A stretch of 64,000 nt of DNA from Pisaster brevispinus (Eukaryota > Echinodermata > Asteroidea > Forcipulatida > Asteriidae). A program made the translations under genes and the position numbers. The DNA is taken from contig JAMKCF010000008.1 in NCBI GenBank assembly GCA_023634235.1, forward strand, positions 18,505,000 to 18,568,999, given 5' to 3'. The notes under the pieces were generated by a model that saw nothing but the letters and a program-made list of their open reading frames with translations, was not told where the DNA came from and ran no database searches. How positions within the stretch are numbered: position 1 is the stretch's first letter; each line of letters begins with the position of its first letter. Below, piece by piece: positions 1 through 9,582 of this stretch.

Positions 1-199
1 CGCACTCTACTAATAATATTAGTACAAAGTTGTTCGCTATAGATAATGGTCTCTTCTGTGGAACACAACCCTCCCAGTGCATACAGATTAATCGACGCAA
101 ATCGATATGCCTCATTGTTCATGTCTGTTATCCCCTTTAATTTATTATTACACCAAACTTTCTCACGCATCCTCTGTTATCTTAAGACACTCACGGGGA

Positions 200-350
200 A
201 GGTAAAAAGTTGGGAAGGTAGTGCACTGTGCTCTGCCAACCAGGCTCCTAGTGGAGGATACCCTTGCCTACATCCTTACGGACTGTGAAGGGGGTAACCC
301 TGTTTCAGCCCCAGGAGTAGGTGGCACCGTGCCCCTGGTGACAGCTGATC
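200..350 (+). repeat. Dispersed repeat, family G copy 1
   Basis: A block running through the words TGCTCTGCCAACCAGGC and GGGGGTAACCCTGTTTCAGC is matched, as reverse complement, at 37548-37680. Both contain the same order of short segments (TAGTGGAGGATACC-like, CATCC.TACGGA, CCCCAGGAGTAGGTGGCA). Interspersed repeat of unknown class; the two copies were compared by eye only. Confidence 0.65.
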
Positions 351-525
351 TGGGTCGACAGCCCAAATCAGTTAAGTGTAGCCCTCACCTTGAAGTGGCC
401 GTCCGGCCTTGTGAGTTGGGCGATATTTCATATAAAATGTTTTAAATTTTAAAATAACATTTTTAAAACACTAATAAAAAAACGGCTTACGCGAGCCTAC
501 TACCCATTATTGTACAAGGTTTGTT

Positions 526-640
526 GTTGCCGAGCGGTCTACTGCGTCGGTCTCAAATTCTGATGGTTGAATAATCTGGGTGTGGGTTCGAATCCCGGTC
601 ACGACACGTGCAAGGCACCTAAACATAGTTGCTTCTCTTA
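526..640 (+). repeat. tRNA-Leu-derived SINE, diverged copy (SINE-A)
   Basis: Contains a tRNA-Leu-like head: A box GCCGAGCGGTCTACTGCG, an anticodon-loop CTCAAAT reading CAA, and B box GGTTCGAATCC, followed by a GACACGTGCAAGGCACCTAAACATAG stretch that corresponds to the tail of the better preserved copies at 19886 and 53288. The ORFs on both strands here are artefacts of the SINE. Confidence 0.75.
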
Positions 641-1566
641 CTCTTAAGGTAGTAGTAAAAGTACCATACGCGCAATTGTTTATTAAACTATTGTTTTCCA
701 TTGTTTTTGGACACAAGATCAAACAGAGAAAGAAATCGGTTGTCAAAGGTAAGACAACAGCTTTGTACACAATGCTTCATTAAACAACTTGCTGGTTCTA
801 AACTAATATCAACAATGCTGACTCTACACTGAACCCTCTGAATCCCTATAAAGAGACCAGCATCTCAAACACTTTTCAGTCTCCTGACAATGACTAGGGC
901 AGGCTAGTCGAAACGTTGGGACCAATTAAGAACTCACTCCGCGGCAGTGAAGTTAATGACAAGAAGTCCCCTAAATCCACTAAGCGAAAGTAGTAGTCAC
1001 GGCCGATTTCCTATACCTCTCCAGGTAGTAGTTAACAAGCAGGACAGTTCTTTTTAGAACCAAGTATCTCCGAATTCCTAAATCTACTCCGCGAGACAAG
1101 TTCTCAAGAATAAGTCTACACAACTAAATGGTGTTGCTGCAAACTGTATATACATTGATACCTCAATCCATATAATTGTTGCCAAACCAAATATGCAGAA
1201 CTTAGTGAGGAGTTAAAAAGTCCATTTAAAATTACCCCCTATTTGGCATAAACAATAACAAGTATTGTTTAGAACTTAAATAATTCCCCCAAAAATGCAG
1301 GTAACCAAAATGTCCTTAATCTTATTCTACAGATTCGTGTCACAGTTGATCATTTGGGTTTTTTTTACAAAAAGTGTGTTAAGATTTGCCTTCCAAAAAG
1401 AAACCACCCATACTTATTAACTAACGTTTTCAAGAAACTCGTCGAAATTTCACGTCTTGTTAGCATTTGAGTAATTCGAAACTTGATCCAAAAATTTGAT
1501 CACGGTTCCCTTGGTGTACTTGTGTGTTTGTATTGAATGTTTAAAAAAAAAGTTCTCTATGCTTAC
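641..1566. other. Non-coding stretch, nothing recognised
   Basis: AT-rich sequence lying downstream (on the minus strand) of the signal-peptide exon at 1804-1567. It would be the first intron of that gene if the gene continues past the left edge. I found no convincing coding exon with a splice acceptor in either strand. The block 860-960 contains GTCGAAACGTTGGGACC, a kind of end seen in echinoderm interspersed repeats, but I cannot delimit it. Confidence 0.4.
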
Positions 1567-1804
1567 CTGGTGGTGATGCCCCAGTTCCCGAGTCAGACAT
1601 TGCGCTCATTGCAGTCCCCCGACTAGCCAACAGCTGATCGCAAGCACTCTGCAAATAAGACGGTAACACTCTATTAGGCGTGCAGAGGTCTATTGTAGCC
1701 ACTCCGCTGGTCTGTTGCATTGTTCCGGGCGCAAAGGCCACCAGCGCGGCAAAGAGAACAAGCCAGGCCCAAGTCATCGGCGGGACGCTACCCCTACACC
1801 ACAT
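1567..1804 (-). CDS. First coding exon of an unidentified secreted or membrane protein (partial)
   Basis: Reading on the minus strand from ATG at 1804, 79 codons run to a strong splice donor CCAG|GTAAGC at 1567 (phase 1). The product begins with a short polar stretch, then a hydrophobic core MTWAWLVLFAALVAFAPG (a second ATG at residue 10 may be the true start), which has the form of a signal peptide with likely cleavage near residues 25-31. The mature part has two cysteines 14 residues apart (DLC...SAC) and a Ser/Ala/Gly-rich end. The exon is GC-richer than its surroundings, as expected for a first exon near a promoter. No following exon is visible down to base 1, so the gene probably continues outside the window. 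The family is not recognised; a neuropeptide precursor, growth factor or Wnt-like ligand cannot be told apart from this piece alone. Confidence 0.5.
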
Positions 1805-2692
1805 CACGGTCGCCCGGTTCTCGTATGTTGTTTTAGTGGAGCTGAAGGGTTTACGACTCAGTAGGACCCGATGCTGATGATGGAGATGATGATGAGGACA
1901 GTGCCGTCTGTGTGAAGAAGTCTTGGTCCCCCACTTAACAAGTTGGAAGATGACGAATCATTGGTGAAGTGGGCCAAATTGAACATTGGTACAACGAGAA
2001 TGATACCCGCCCGCCGGTGTGTTTGTTTATGAGACGAGTCGGCAAAGAGACCGGTTTAATACAGTTGGAGGAATGTCATGGGAAAACTTGTACCGCACCA
2101 CTTTCTTTCCAACTTGTCTCATAAAAATCTGACCAATAGCTGTGAAGATGTAGCCCACGCACACACAGGTCAGTGTCATCTCACTTCGCGTATGGACCGT
2201 GCCTTGTCTGCAACGCCTCTATTGTCGTCTGACATTTCCCTGTCATTTCCCTGGAGAGCTCATTCTTCCTATTTCTTTGTTTAGAAAAAAATGTTTGTTT
2301 TCTGGGGGGGGGATCATTTTTGATGTTTGCAAATGTGTTTTTTTTATGAAAGCACATTATGTTGAGGTAGATCAGGTTTATTAAACTTCGGAGAATCATG
2401 TAATCTTTGTTCGTGAAAGTTAATCTTTGGAATTTTAATCACGTCTGAACAGTGTGAGCATGTACATCTGCATTGTGATTGCCTGAAAAAATGACCTACT
2501 CCAACAAGGCAAATAACAAGGACGCAAAATAGAACCTGGACGAATATCCGGTAAGATCTAAAATGGACAAGAAGTAATCCTCTCAGATGTATGAAGACAT
2601 TGTAAAATATGCAGGAGTTATGGGATTTATTCAAAAACAACTTTGATTTTTTTAAACATGTTTTGAAAGTTGAATATAATGATCCACGCAAT
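1805..2692. other. Probable promoter/5' flank of the signal-peptide exon, otherwise empty
   Basis: Holds the presumed 5'UTR and upstream region of the minus-strand exon ending at 1804. A GATGATGGAGATGATGATGA stretch at 1871-1896 is simple-sequence. No other gene or repeat was recognised. Confidence 0.35.
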
Positions 2693-2839
2693 CATACCTC
2701 AACATTGTGTGATTTTCCTTTTACTTCGTGAACTAACACGGTCCGCCCTTTTGTACAACCAGATTTTTTTGACTCCACAAAGTGGCGGACCGTTGTTAGT
2801 TCACAAAGTAAAAGGAAAACCACACAATGTTCAGGTATG
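2693..2839. mobile_element. Palindromic MITE or long hairpin
   Basis: Two arms of about 57 bp (2693-2749 and 2783-2839) are near-perfect reverse complements: CATACCTCAACATTGTGTG on the left against CACACAATGTTCAGGTATG on the right, continuing through CGTGAACTAACACGGTCCGCC / GGCGGACCGTTGTTAGTTC. The loop is about 33 bp. Structure fits a short inverted-repeat element. Related words (TTCGTGAAC, GTCCGC, TGACTCCACAA) recur near 3330-3375, 28260-28310 and 50042-50100. Confidence 0.8.
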
Positions 2840-3670
2840 TTTGTGTGGATATACTACTTTTAAAACATCTTTCAAACCACGTTCAATTCACAACGAAGGT
2901 TTTTATAGCCCAAAGCGCCCAATCCGAAAGCGACGTGTTTCTTTATATTCTAAAGAAATATGCCTCCCACCCCCCTCGACCGGCGTGGCGTCATAATTGT
3001 GGAAAGTTGGTTTCCCCAAACTGCATGCATCCTTTTTGTTTAAAACATTGTATTAAAACATTGAAATCTTAACCACAGAGCACTTTAACAGTGTGGCATT
3101 TCAAATGCAAAAGGTCTCCGGGGAATTATGGTGCTGAGAAGAAAACATAGATGGAAAATTGTCCAGCAAACAAAGTCTAAGGGTTACAGGAGCACATTGG
3201 CTTCAAATCGCCTAAATTGTTGCTGTGTGGAGTTGCTACATATCAATTTTCAAAAGTTTTTCATACGATGCTGTAATAAGTGAGCAGTGATATAAACAGA
3301 AATATACATTTGCCTCTGTAAATATACGCTTCGCCATTTTGTGGAGTCGAAAATCTGGTAATTCAAACAAAATGACGGACTGTGTTTTGGAATTAAACAA
3401 AAAGCACACAATTTCAAGGGATATTAAGGTCATTCATTATATTCTACTTTTGTAAATTCTTTCCAATTATATCCAACCAAAAATTCTTTTTATAGCCCGG
3501 AGCGTCTTATCCGAAGGCAACGCTCCCCTTAGAGCAAAATATTTTCACTCATACGTGCGCAAATTAGGGAAAAACATAACCCGAAATGCGAAAAGAAAAG
3601 TTTCTTAAAGCGCACACATTGTTTATGTTGTTGTGTTTGTTTGGGGGGTTGTGTGATTTTTGATTTGTTA

Positions 3671-3697
3671 TTTTTTTTTTTTTTTTTTTTTTTTTTT
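3671..3697. repeat. Poly-T tract
   Basis: Uninterrupted run of 27 T, followed by a T/C/G-rich tail. On the minus strand it translates as poly-lysine, which explains two spurious ORFs. Confidence 0.95.
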
Positions 3698-4308
3698 GTG
3701 TGAGGGGGTTTTTCTTCTTCTTTTTCGAATAAAGTCTTCCATGTAACCACCAAAACATTAATTTTTCAGAAAGATTTTGAAATACCAATATTTTTCCTTA
3801 ATGGATGTTATAACCGGGAATTAAAATTATTAGTTTGGCTTTACTTTTACATCGACTTGTGATAAGCCATGTCTACTATGTAGACCGTGTAACCTTTGTT
3901 TACAAAAAGAGTGACTTTGTATACATTCCAAGGCCTTCTTGACAAGCAAAAGATACTGCACTGGTCACTATAGGAACGTTTACACTTTGTGTCATTATTT
4001 TGGGGTATTTTGCGTTTGATTCAGAAAGCACTTGTTATACAATACAGCTCTTATAACAGATTGGTTTAAGAGTAAAACATTAAAACAAGGTATAAATATA
4101 CGTTTAACTATTTTCAGGGGTTCTTGAAATCGCTTCTACTCTCAAAACATTTTTTTTTAATTTTTTTTATGGTATTGAAAACCACACCATCATAATCATA
4201 AAACATCAACTCGGCAATATTTCACTTCTCCTCATTTTGTTCCGTACTTATATGTTAAGGATGAATCTCTATGCGAGTAAAACTTCCATTGTAGAAAAAT
4301 ATCTTGCA

Positions 4309-4440
4309 AAATGACAACAACAACAACAGCAAAAACAGCAACAACAACAACAACAACTACTACTACAACAGTAATAACAACAATAACAATTCAAACCAAC
4401 AACAGCAGCAACAACAACAACGACGACGACAATAACAACC
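4309..4440 (+). repeat. CAA/ACA-rich microsatellite
   Basis: Interrupted (CAA)n/(CAG)/(CTA) trinucleotide repeat of about 130 bp. The ORF across it is almost all Thr and Asn and is not credible as a gene. Confidence 0.9.
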
Positions 4441-5730
4441 TATATACAGAAAACCCCTCTCCTCACAACGTCAAAAACAGTACTTTTGAACCTTACACGT
4501 AAGCCTATTACAATAGTAGAGGTTATACAATTGTACTAGTTTATCCAAATTATTATCAAAATTAATGCAAATGGTGATTATCCATCAACTATAACCACAG
4601 CTTTAGCATCATCTGGCGGGTGTTTTTGGTCAGCATTGTGTAGATCCGTCTTAATGACTATCGAGTGTGGGATGAGGATGCTTAATGGTAGCGGCTAAAA
4701 GTGTACGCTTTCTAATGTAACTCTCTTCTTAAGTAACTCATCTGCATAACTCCTAGATGAGAGCCTAGCATCCCGGAGAGCGAGTTGAATGACTTTGTCA
4801 ACTCAAAAAAAAAACACCACTTCAACCTCCATTATGTAGGGGGTGAATTACTCCGGGTGTACGGGGGAACAAAGCAACAGCGGGTCTGTCCTGCAGATGA
4901 GGTCGTGGGTTAGGAGCGGCTGAGTGGTACCTGTTTAAAAGCTTTCAACGGAGGTCTCAACGGAAATACACGGGGTAAATAGAAGTGCGCGTACATGAGT
5001 AAAATATACTAATGTATTCCTTCATTAAGGTATGTTTTCTGACGAGAGTAGCTGGGTGATTTCTCGTGGGAACTATACGTGATTAAAATAATAACCACTG
5101 AAATGATATTAGCAACACTAAACCACGCTTAGACCGATGATGACGTGCAGACTTATTGACCGCGTAGGGTGACTGGGGGCCAAGGCGATTTTTTATTTTT
5201 TTTAACTGGGCTTCGAAGGCTTTAATTTTTATTCATAAAGTCAGTGATCAAGTGACCTTTAATTTGTTTTGATGCGAACAACTTGCCCAAGGTAGGACGA
5301 GGACCAGTATGGTGTGCGTACTTGACAGAATATAATCAGAAATGGTGATATTTCTAATCATTTCTAAGAAATTCAATATTAACTTTGTGCGCCCTAAACA
5401 GAGATATCCCCGTTGTCTCTATTTTAGATTAATGTCAAGATTGTACGCCATATACTCACGTGTGGGAGCATGCAACATTAAAGGCCACACGCAATTCAAC
5501 CCAGCCATAATCAAAACTTTGGTGCATCGTAGAGGGGGTAAAATATAAAGTTTTTCCGTTTAAAGGAATGAAACATTTGGAAGTAATGCTTAATTAGTGT
5601 TGTGGTCAGGCAGGTTCCCTGAACTGAATTTCAAACCATAAAATTGTTTAAACGTTAATATGTTTTGGTTTGTTTGTTGGGGTGTTGGGGCATTTGTTTG
5701 TTTTTATTTGGTTAGAATTTCTGTAATACA

Positions 5731-5847
5731 ATAGACTTAATGCACATGAGGCAATTTGTATAGGGCGCCCTCGGCTAAAAGTCAAAAGAAGGTAGCTCAT
5801 TGGCTGTTCCTCGGTGCGCCGCGCGTTTTCCATTGTCTTTGGTCTAT
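5731..5847 (+). mobile_element. MITE-2, diverged shortened copy
   Basis: Begins ATAGACTTAATGCACATGA and ends TTTGGTCTAT, with internal AGGGCGCCCTCGGCTAAAAG and GCTCATTGGCTG, all in the same order as the intact MITE-2 copies at 48205, 55955 and 62870, but without the last third of the body. Confidence 0.75.
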
Positions 5848-7597
5848 ACAAGTGATTGTCATAACTATTACACAACATACCACATCAATATTATTCGTTT
5901 GAATAACTTATAGAGACAGATAAATCTCGATCCCCGCTTTTGAAAAAGTTCCCCACAGTCTCAACGCAAAGATTGGCGTAAACAAACATTGAAATTGATT
6001 CTGTTCATTATATGATTTTTACATTTACATGAGTAGACGTATTCATCAATTGAATAAATGTTGTATTTATTAATAGCTCTCTATAAATTGTGTAGTTTTG
6101 TATGCATCATGGAATGCCTGAGTAAAATGGCATTATTAATCCAAAGCAAACTGTATCTCAATTTTTAAAAAAACATGAACTTCCTGTCCCGGAGTTAGAT
6201 CGAAAAATTGTAATTTTGTTAATCAAATGTTTGCACTTTTTGGTAATTCAATTAAAGTTTTAAATAAAACACAATGAACTTAAAGTTCTGAAAATTCATC
6301 GAGTCACGATTGGGAATGTTTTTCTTCCGTCAATCACTTTCAATAGTTAGACATGAAAGTAATAAGAAAACAAATAACAACGATGATGTTCGTCAGCCCC
6401 CGATCCCCATCCCCCAGGGAGAAGACGGGGAGACTGCTCCAGACAAAATCAAATCTCAATAATATTTTATTCATATTCTGAACAATTTGTTTTATTACAG
6501 TTTGTGGTCAGAACTATAAACTGCAGGCTGATGTAAAGGTTCGCGACCGTAGCGGGGGTACAATCAAAGGTTTGCAGCGACACAGTGTGTTAAAACCTCT
6601 TTGGTGAGTGACGTACAGTTTTGAACCATGTCGGTATGCCCCAGCTGAAATGTGAGTTTTTAAAAGAGGGGTTCCGATGTCAAATTCAGTTTTGTGATGC
6701 ACTCATTTTCCAAAAGATGGAGTCCTAATGAAAGAGGAAAAGGTCATAAATCTCTAACCTTAAAATGATGTAAAAATGTCATTTTATTTATTACGCTTTC
6801 AGAGCGAAACTAAAAACATTACGTCATTTGGTATGAACAACAAACGGGTCTGTACATTCCAAAGAGGATTTTTTTCCGTCATTCATAAGTTCAAACTCAA
6901 TGCCATTCATTGGTTTTAAATCGTTAAACAATCAGGAATGAGCTCAAAGGTTCTCTTTAAACAAGTAAAGAACGATACGATATTAAAATGTGACGTCGCT
7001 TGGTGTTTTAGGATGTTGATACAATTTTTAAAAGAAGGGAATTCAAAAACATTGGCATTTTACAAAACTGAATTCTTGGCGTTCCTCTTCAAAACCTAAC
7101 ATTGATGTTTCATAAGCGAAAACTCTATGGAACTCGATAAGGTTTTTTGTTTTCCTTTTCTTTCTTTTTTAATTTATATGTGGTATTTTTTGATAATATT
7201 AACTGACACCCTAATAAGGAAAAGGGAAGGATATAACACTTTTCTTTTCTTTTCTTTTGTAAGAGTAACATACATTCAACGCATCTTGTCAAAGGAAACC
7301 TGAAAATGTTGAACTCATGGTGTAAGCCTACTTATTATAATTTATTTGACTCGCCCTGTTGAAGGGTTAGATAAAAACATATAAAGGGAGTGCAATTTAC
7401 AGTTAGTATATTTACAACCCAGATAAAATGAAATAAATTGCTGAGATGTGGTAAATTATTTCTAGTATGATGATTACTTTACCAAATCTTTCCTAGAAAA
7501 AAAAACAGTCATCCTTTCGAGTCAAGTTTCCTGCACAGTAAACACAATGGCCTAAAGACTGTATAGAGAAGATATTAAACCAATGTTGTATGAAAGA
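5848..7597. other. Intergenic, nothing recognised
   Basis: AT-rich. Apart from CTTTT microsatellite around 7240-7258 I see no gene, RNA or delimited repeat. Confidence 0.4.
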
Positions 7598-7690
7598 GAT
7601 TGGCTGTTGCCAGCTTGGCGTTTATATCCGCTTGTGGGAGCATTGCCGTGTTCCCTTGTTGGGAAGATCATAAACAAATAAACATACAAA
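7598..7690 (+). repeat. Dispersed repeat, pair with 15838-15915
   Basis: The segment AGATTGGCTGTTGCCAGC followed by TTGGCGTTTATATCC and a terminal AAACAAATAAACA stretch is repeated at 15838-15915 in the same orientation. An interspersed repeat 3' end with an A-rich tail is likely. Confidence 0.7.
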
Positions 7691-9144
7691 CTAAAAAGCA
7701 CCGAAAATAATGTTGACTGCTAGTGTTTGTTGGACAAAGCGAACAATATTATAGTTTCTAAACTTTCTGGATGTCATTTTTAATAAATAGACTATTTGCA
7801 TAGGTCACCATTGATAAGGTTGTACAATGGAAACCTGCACGTGTCTATACGCATGCAGAACTCTCAGCTAATAATTAGGTCTTCTTGATCTCAATGAGAG
7901 CGTTGTTTGAGCTTGTGACGTCATAGTGAAAGGCAAGCTACCGTAGGTCGTGGCGCAGCCTCGGAATTAGTGTGTAAAACTCGTAGTCAGTCTGGTACAG
8001 GCTGCCTGCTTAATGTTGAAGTCGGTCTCGGTTGTCCCTCCACATGTTTCCAGCCAGAAACCAGTATAAACACGTGGGCCGGGCGGCGCCAAGAGGGATA
8101 TTGTATGTCCCCCATACGGTAAAAATAAGAGCTGAGGAAAGTTGATTCAAAAGAGGGCGCTATTAGACGAAGTTTCTGGACAATTCGCAGTATGGGGGAA
8201 CAGCATCTTCGGGGGGGACAGAATCTCCTGCCACACCGGCAATAAACAAAACAAGAGACAGCCATTATAATTCACGCTTTGCATAACTTTATTTAGACAA
8301 TCAAAAAGTAATTATAAGTATTGTCTATGATTGACAGACCCTGCTTCAAATCGGAAAACAAATGGAACACATTTATTTAAGGGGATTCATTAATCTTAAA
8401 ATGGCCCACAGCATGTTTCCATTTCTTGACCACTCCTACCGTTAGCAAACTCTGATAGTTCTTGTATTTGATAGATCCTGATAAACGCCATCTGTACGTG
8501 CAACTTGGGTTTGGGTTTTTGGAGTAATTTCAAGATAGACCACGCCCACCACACATCCGGCATGACTAGCTAAAACAAAAGCCCATGATGTGGATCATTT
8601 ACTGTGGGTTGACAAAAAGATCGCACACAAGTTGACCATTCAAGGTTGATTTTTTAACTCTAAGCTATATGCAATTAAACACGTTTTTCGATTTAAAACA
8701 AAATCAAACAAACTGAATTGATTGGTTCCTAAAAACGAAGCATCGGTCCAAACATGTTTTCAAAATGGATTTTATCCATATAATTGACGGGACTCAACTG
8801 AGAATAAACTCAGAGCTGTAGTTGTATACTGAGGTCTAAACGAGGGTTGAACTTCATGGGAACGCGTTCAAAGAGTCGGTTTGTATACCTAAACGGGCAG
8901 TCGATACGATAGGTAGGGCAAAATAGGCTTCATTTTACCTGTGTTTTTTCTGTTTTCGTCAAACGAAATCAGTAGATAATTTAAACCTGCCCTTACAGTT
9001 TATAACAAAAATATCACAATTTACTAGTTATGAAACCTTGATTTGTTTTAATTTCGATAAAGAAAGCACTGCAATATAAATAAGTCCACAAAACAACTGA
9101 GTGAATTTGCAAACGTGCAATCGGTCGGTAAATGGGGGCTCGGA
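7691..9144. other. 3' flank of the Pax gene
   Basis: Lies downstream of the Pax stop codon (minus strand) and probably contains its 3'UTR. A minus-strand AATAAA lies at 8288-8293 (TTTATT on the plus strand), about 850 bp past the stop, and another at 8372-8377. Includes the repeat at 8120-8255. The 92-codon minus-strand ORF at 8265-7987 overlaps that repeat and is not supported as a gene. Confidence 0.4.
8120..8255 (-). repeat. Dispersed repeat, pair with 22283-22400
   Basis: Read on the minus strand it contains GCCGGTGTGGCAGGAGATTC, then about 60 diverged bases, then ATAGCGCCCTCTTTTGAA, in the same order as the plus strand at 22283-22400. Element class unknown. Confidence 0.8.
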
Positions 9145-9582
9145 TCAACTAGACGTGTTTTCGTGTTTGATGTTGGCTGCGTTGAATCTCAGGGCCGAGA
9201 ATCCAGGTATGTGTCCCATTGCAATGTTCCATGGAATGGTGCTTCCCACTGCGGGCAAATGTCGAACCATCTGATTCGCCAAGGGTGGGTGCAAATACGG
9301 TTCCATGGCATATGCGCCACCACCGGTGGGAGACAGTGTTGGGTGAATTTGGTGTGGATGGGGACCAAGCCGTGACTGGCGGTAACCCACTGCATCTTGC
9401 ATCTGCGCCTGTGTGGCCTGGGCATGATCGGAAAGCCTCCTGAACAGGGCGAGGTTCCACAGCTGGGCGTTGTCTGAAATAGTAGTTGGGTACGAGGATG
9501 GATAACACCCCAGTAATGGCGGGAACCAATGTTGTACTTCTGCTGTCTGTTTGGTGTTGCCGATTGCTATTGTGTTCCTGGT
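9145..9582 (-). CDS. PoxN: Pax gene coding exon 4 (C-terminus)
   Basis: Acceptor TATATACAG| before 9582, phase 0, 145 codons and stop at 9147-9145. Starts TRNTIAIGN, then a [10 protein letters not shown] aromatic patch (residues about 306-315) and [16 protein letters not shown], a predicted amphipathic helix. Rich in His, Pro and Ala as in Pax transactivation tails. Larger ORFs in the other frames of this GC-rich exon are shadows. Confidence 0.82.
   Translation of the reverse strand, partial: TRNTIAIGNTKQTAEVQHWFPPLLGCYPSSYPTTISDNAQLWNLALFRRLSDHAQATQAQMQDAVGYRQSRLGPHPHQIHPTLSPTGGGAYAMEPYLHPPLANQMVRHLPAVGSTIPWNIAMGHIPGFSALRFNAANIKHENTSS

Larger units (their letters stand above)
2840..5730. 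other. Intergenic, repeat fragments and low complexity only
   Basis: Contains relics of the 2693-2839 element's family (2899-2945 and 3484-3535, both with TTTATAGCCC..AGCG..ATCCGAA), a T homopolymer at 3671-3697 and a CAA-rich simple repeat at 4309-4440. The remaining sequence shows no exon with plausible splice borders. Confidence 0.5.

Noticed and set aside
1567..1804. Wnt ligand first exon
   Set aside because: The 14-residue cysteine spacing resembles the start of some Wnts, but the surrounding residues do not follow the Wnt pattern; not enough to name it.
4311..4502. Thr/Asn-rich ORF
   Set aside because: Trinucleotide microsatellite, not a gene.
9149..9529. 126-codon minus-strand ORF overlapping Pax exon 4 in another frame
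   Set aside because: The frame that joins in phase from exon 3 (TRNTIAIGN...) is the one supported by splice borders; this one is out of frame.
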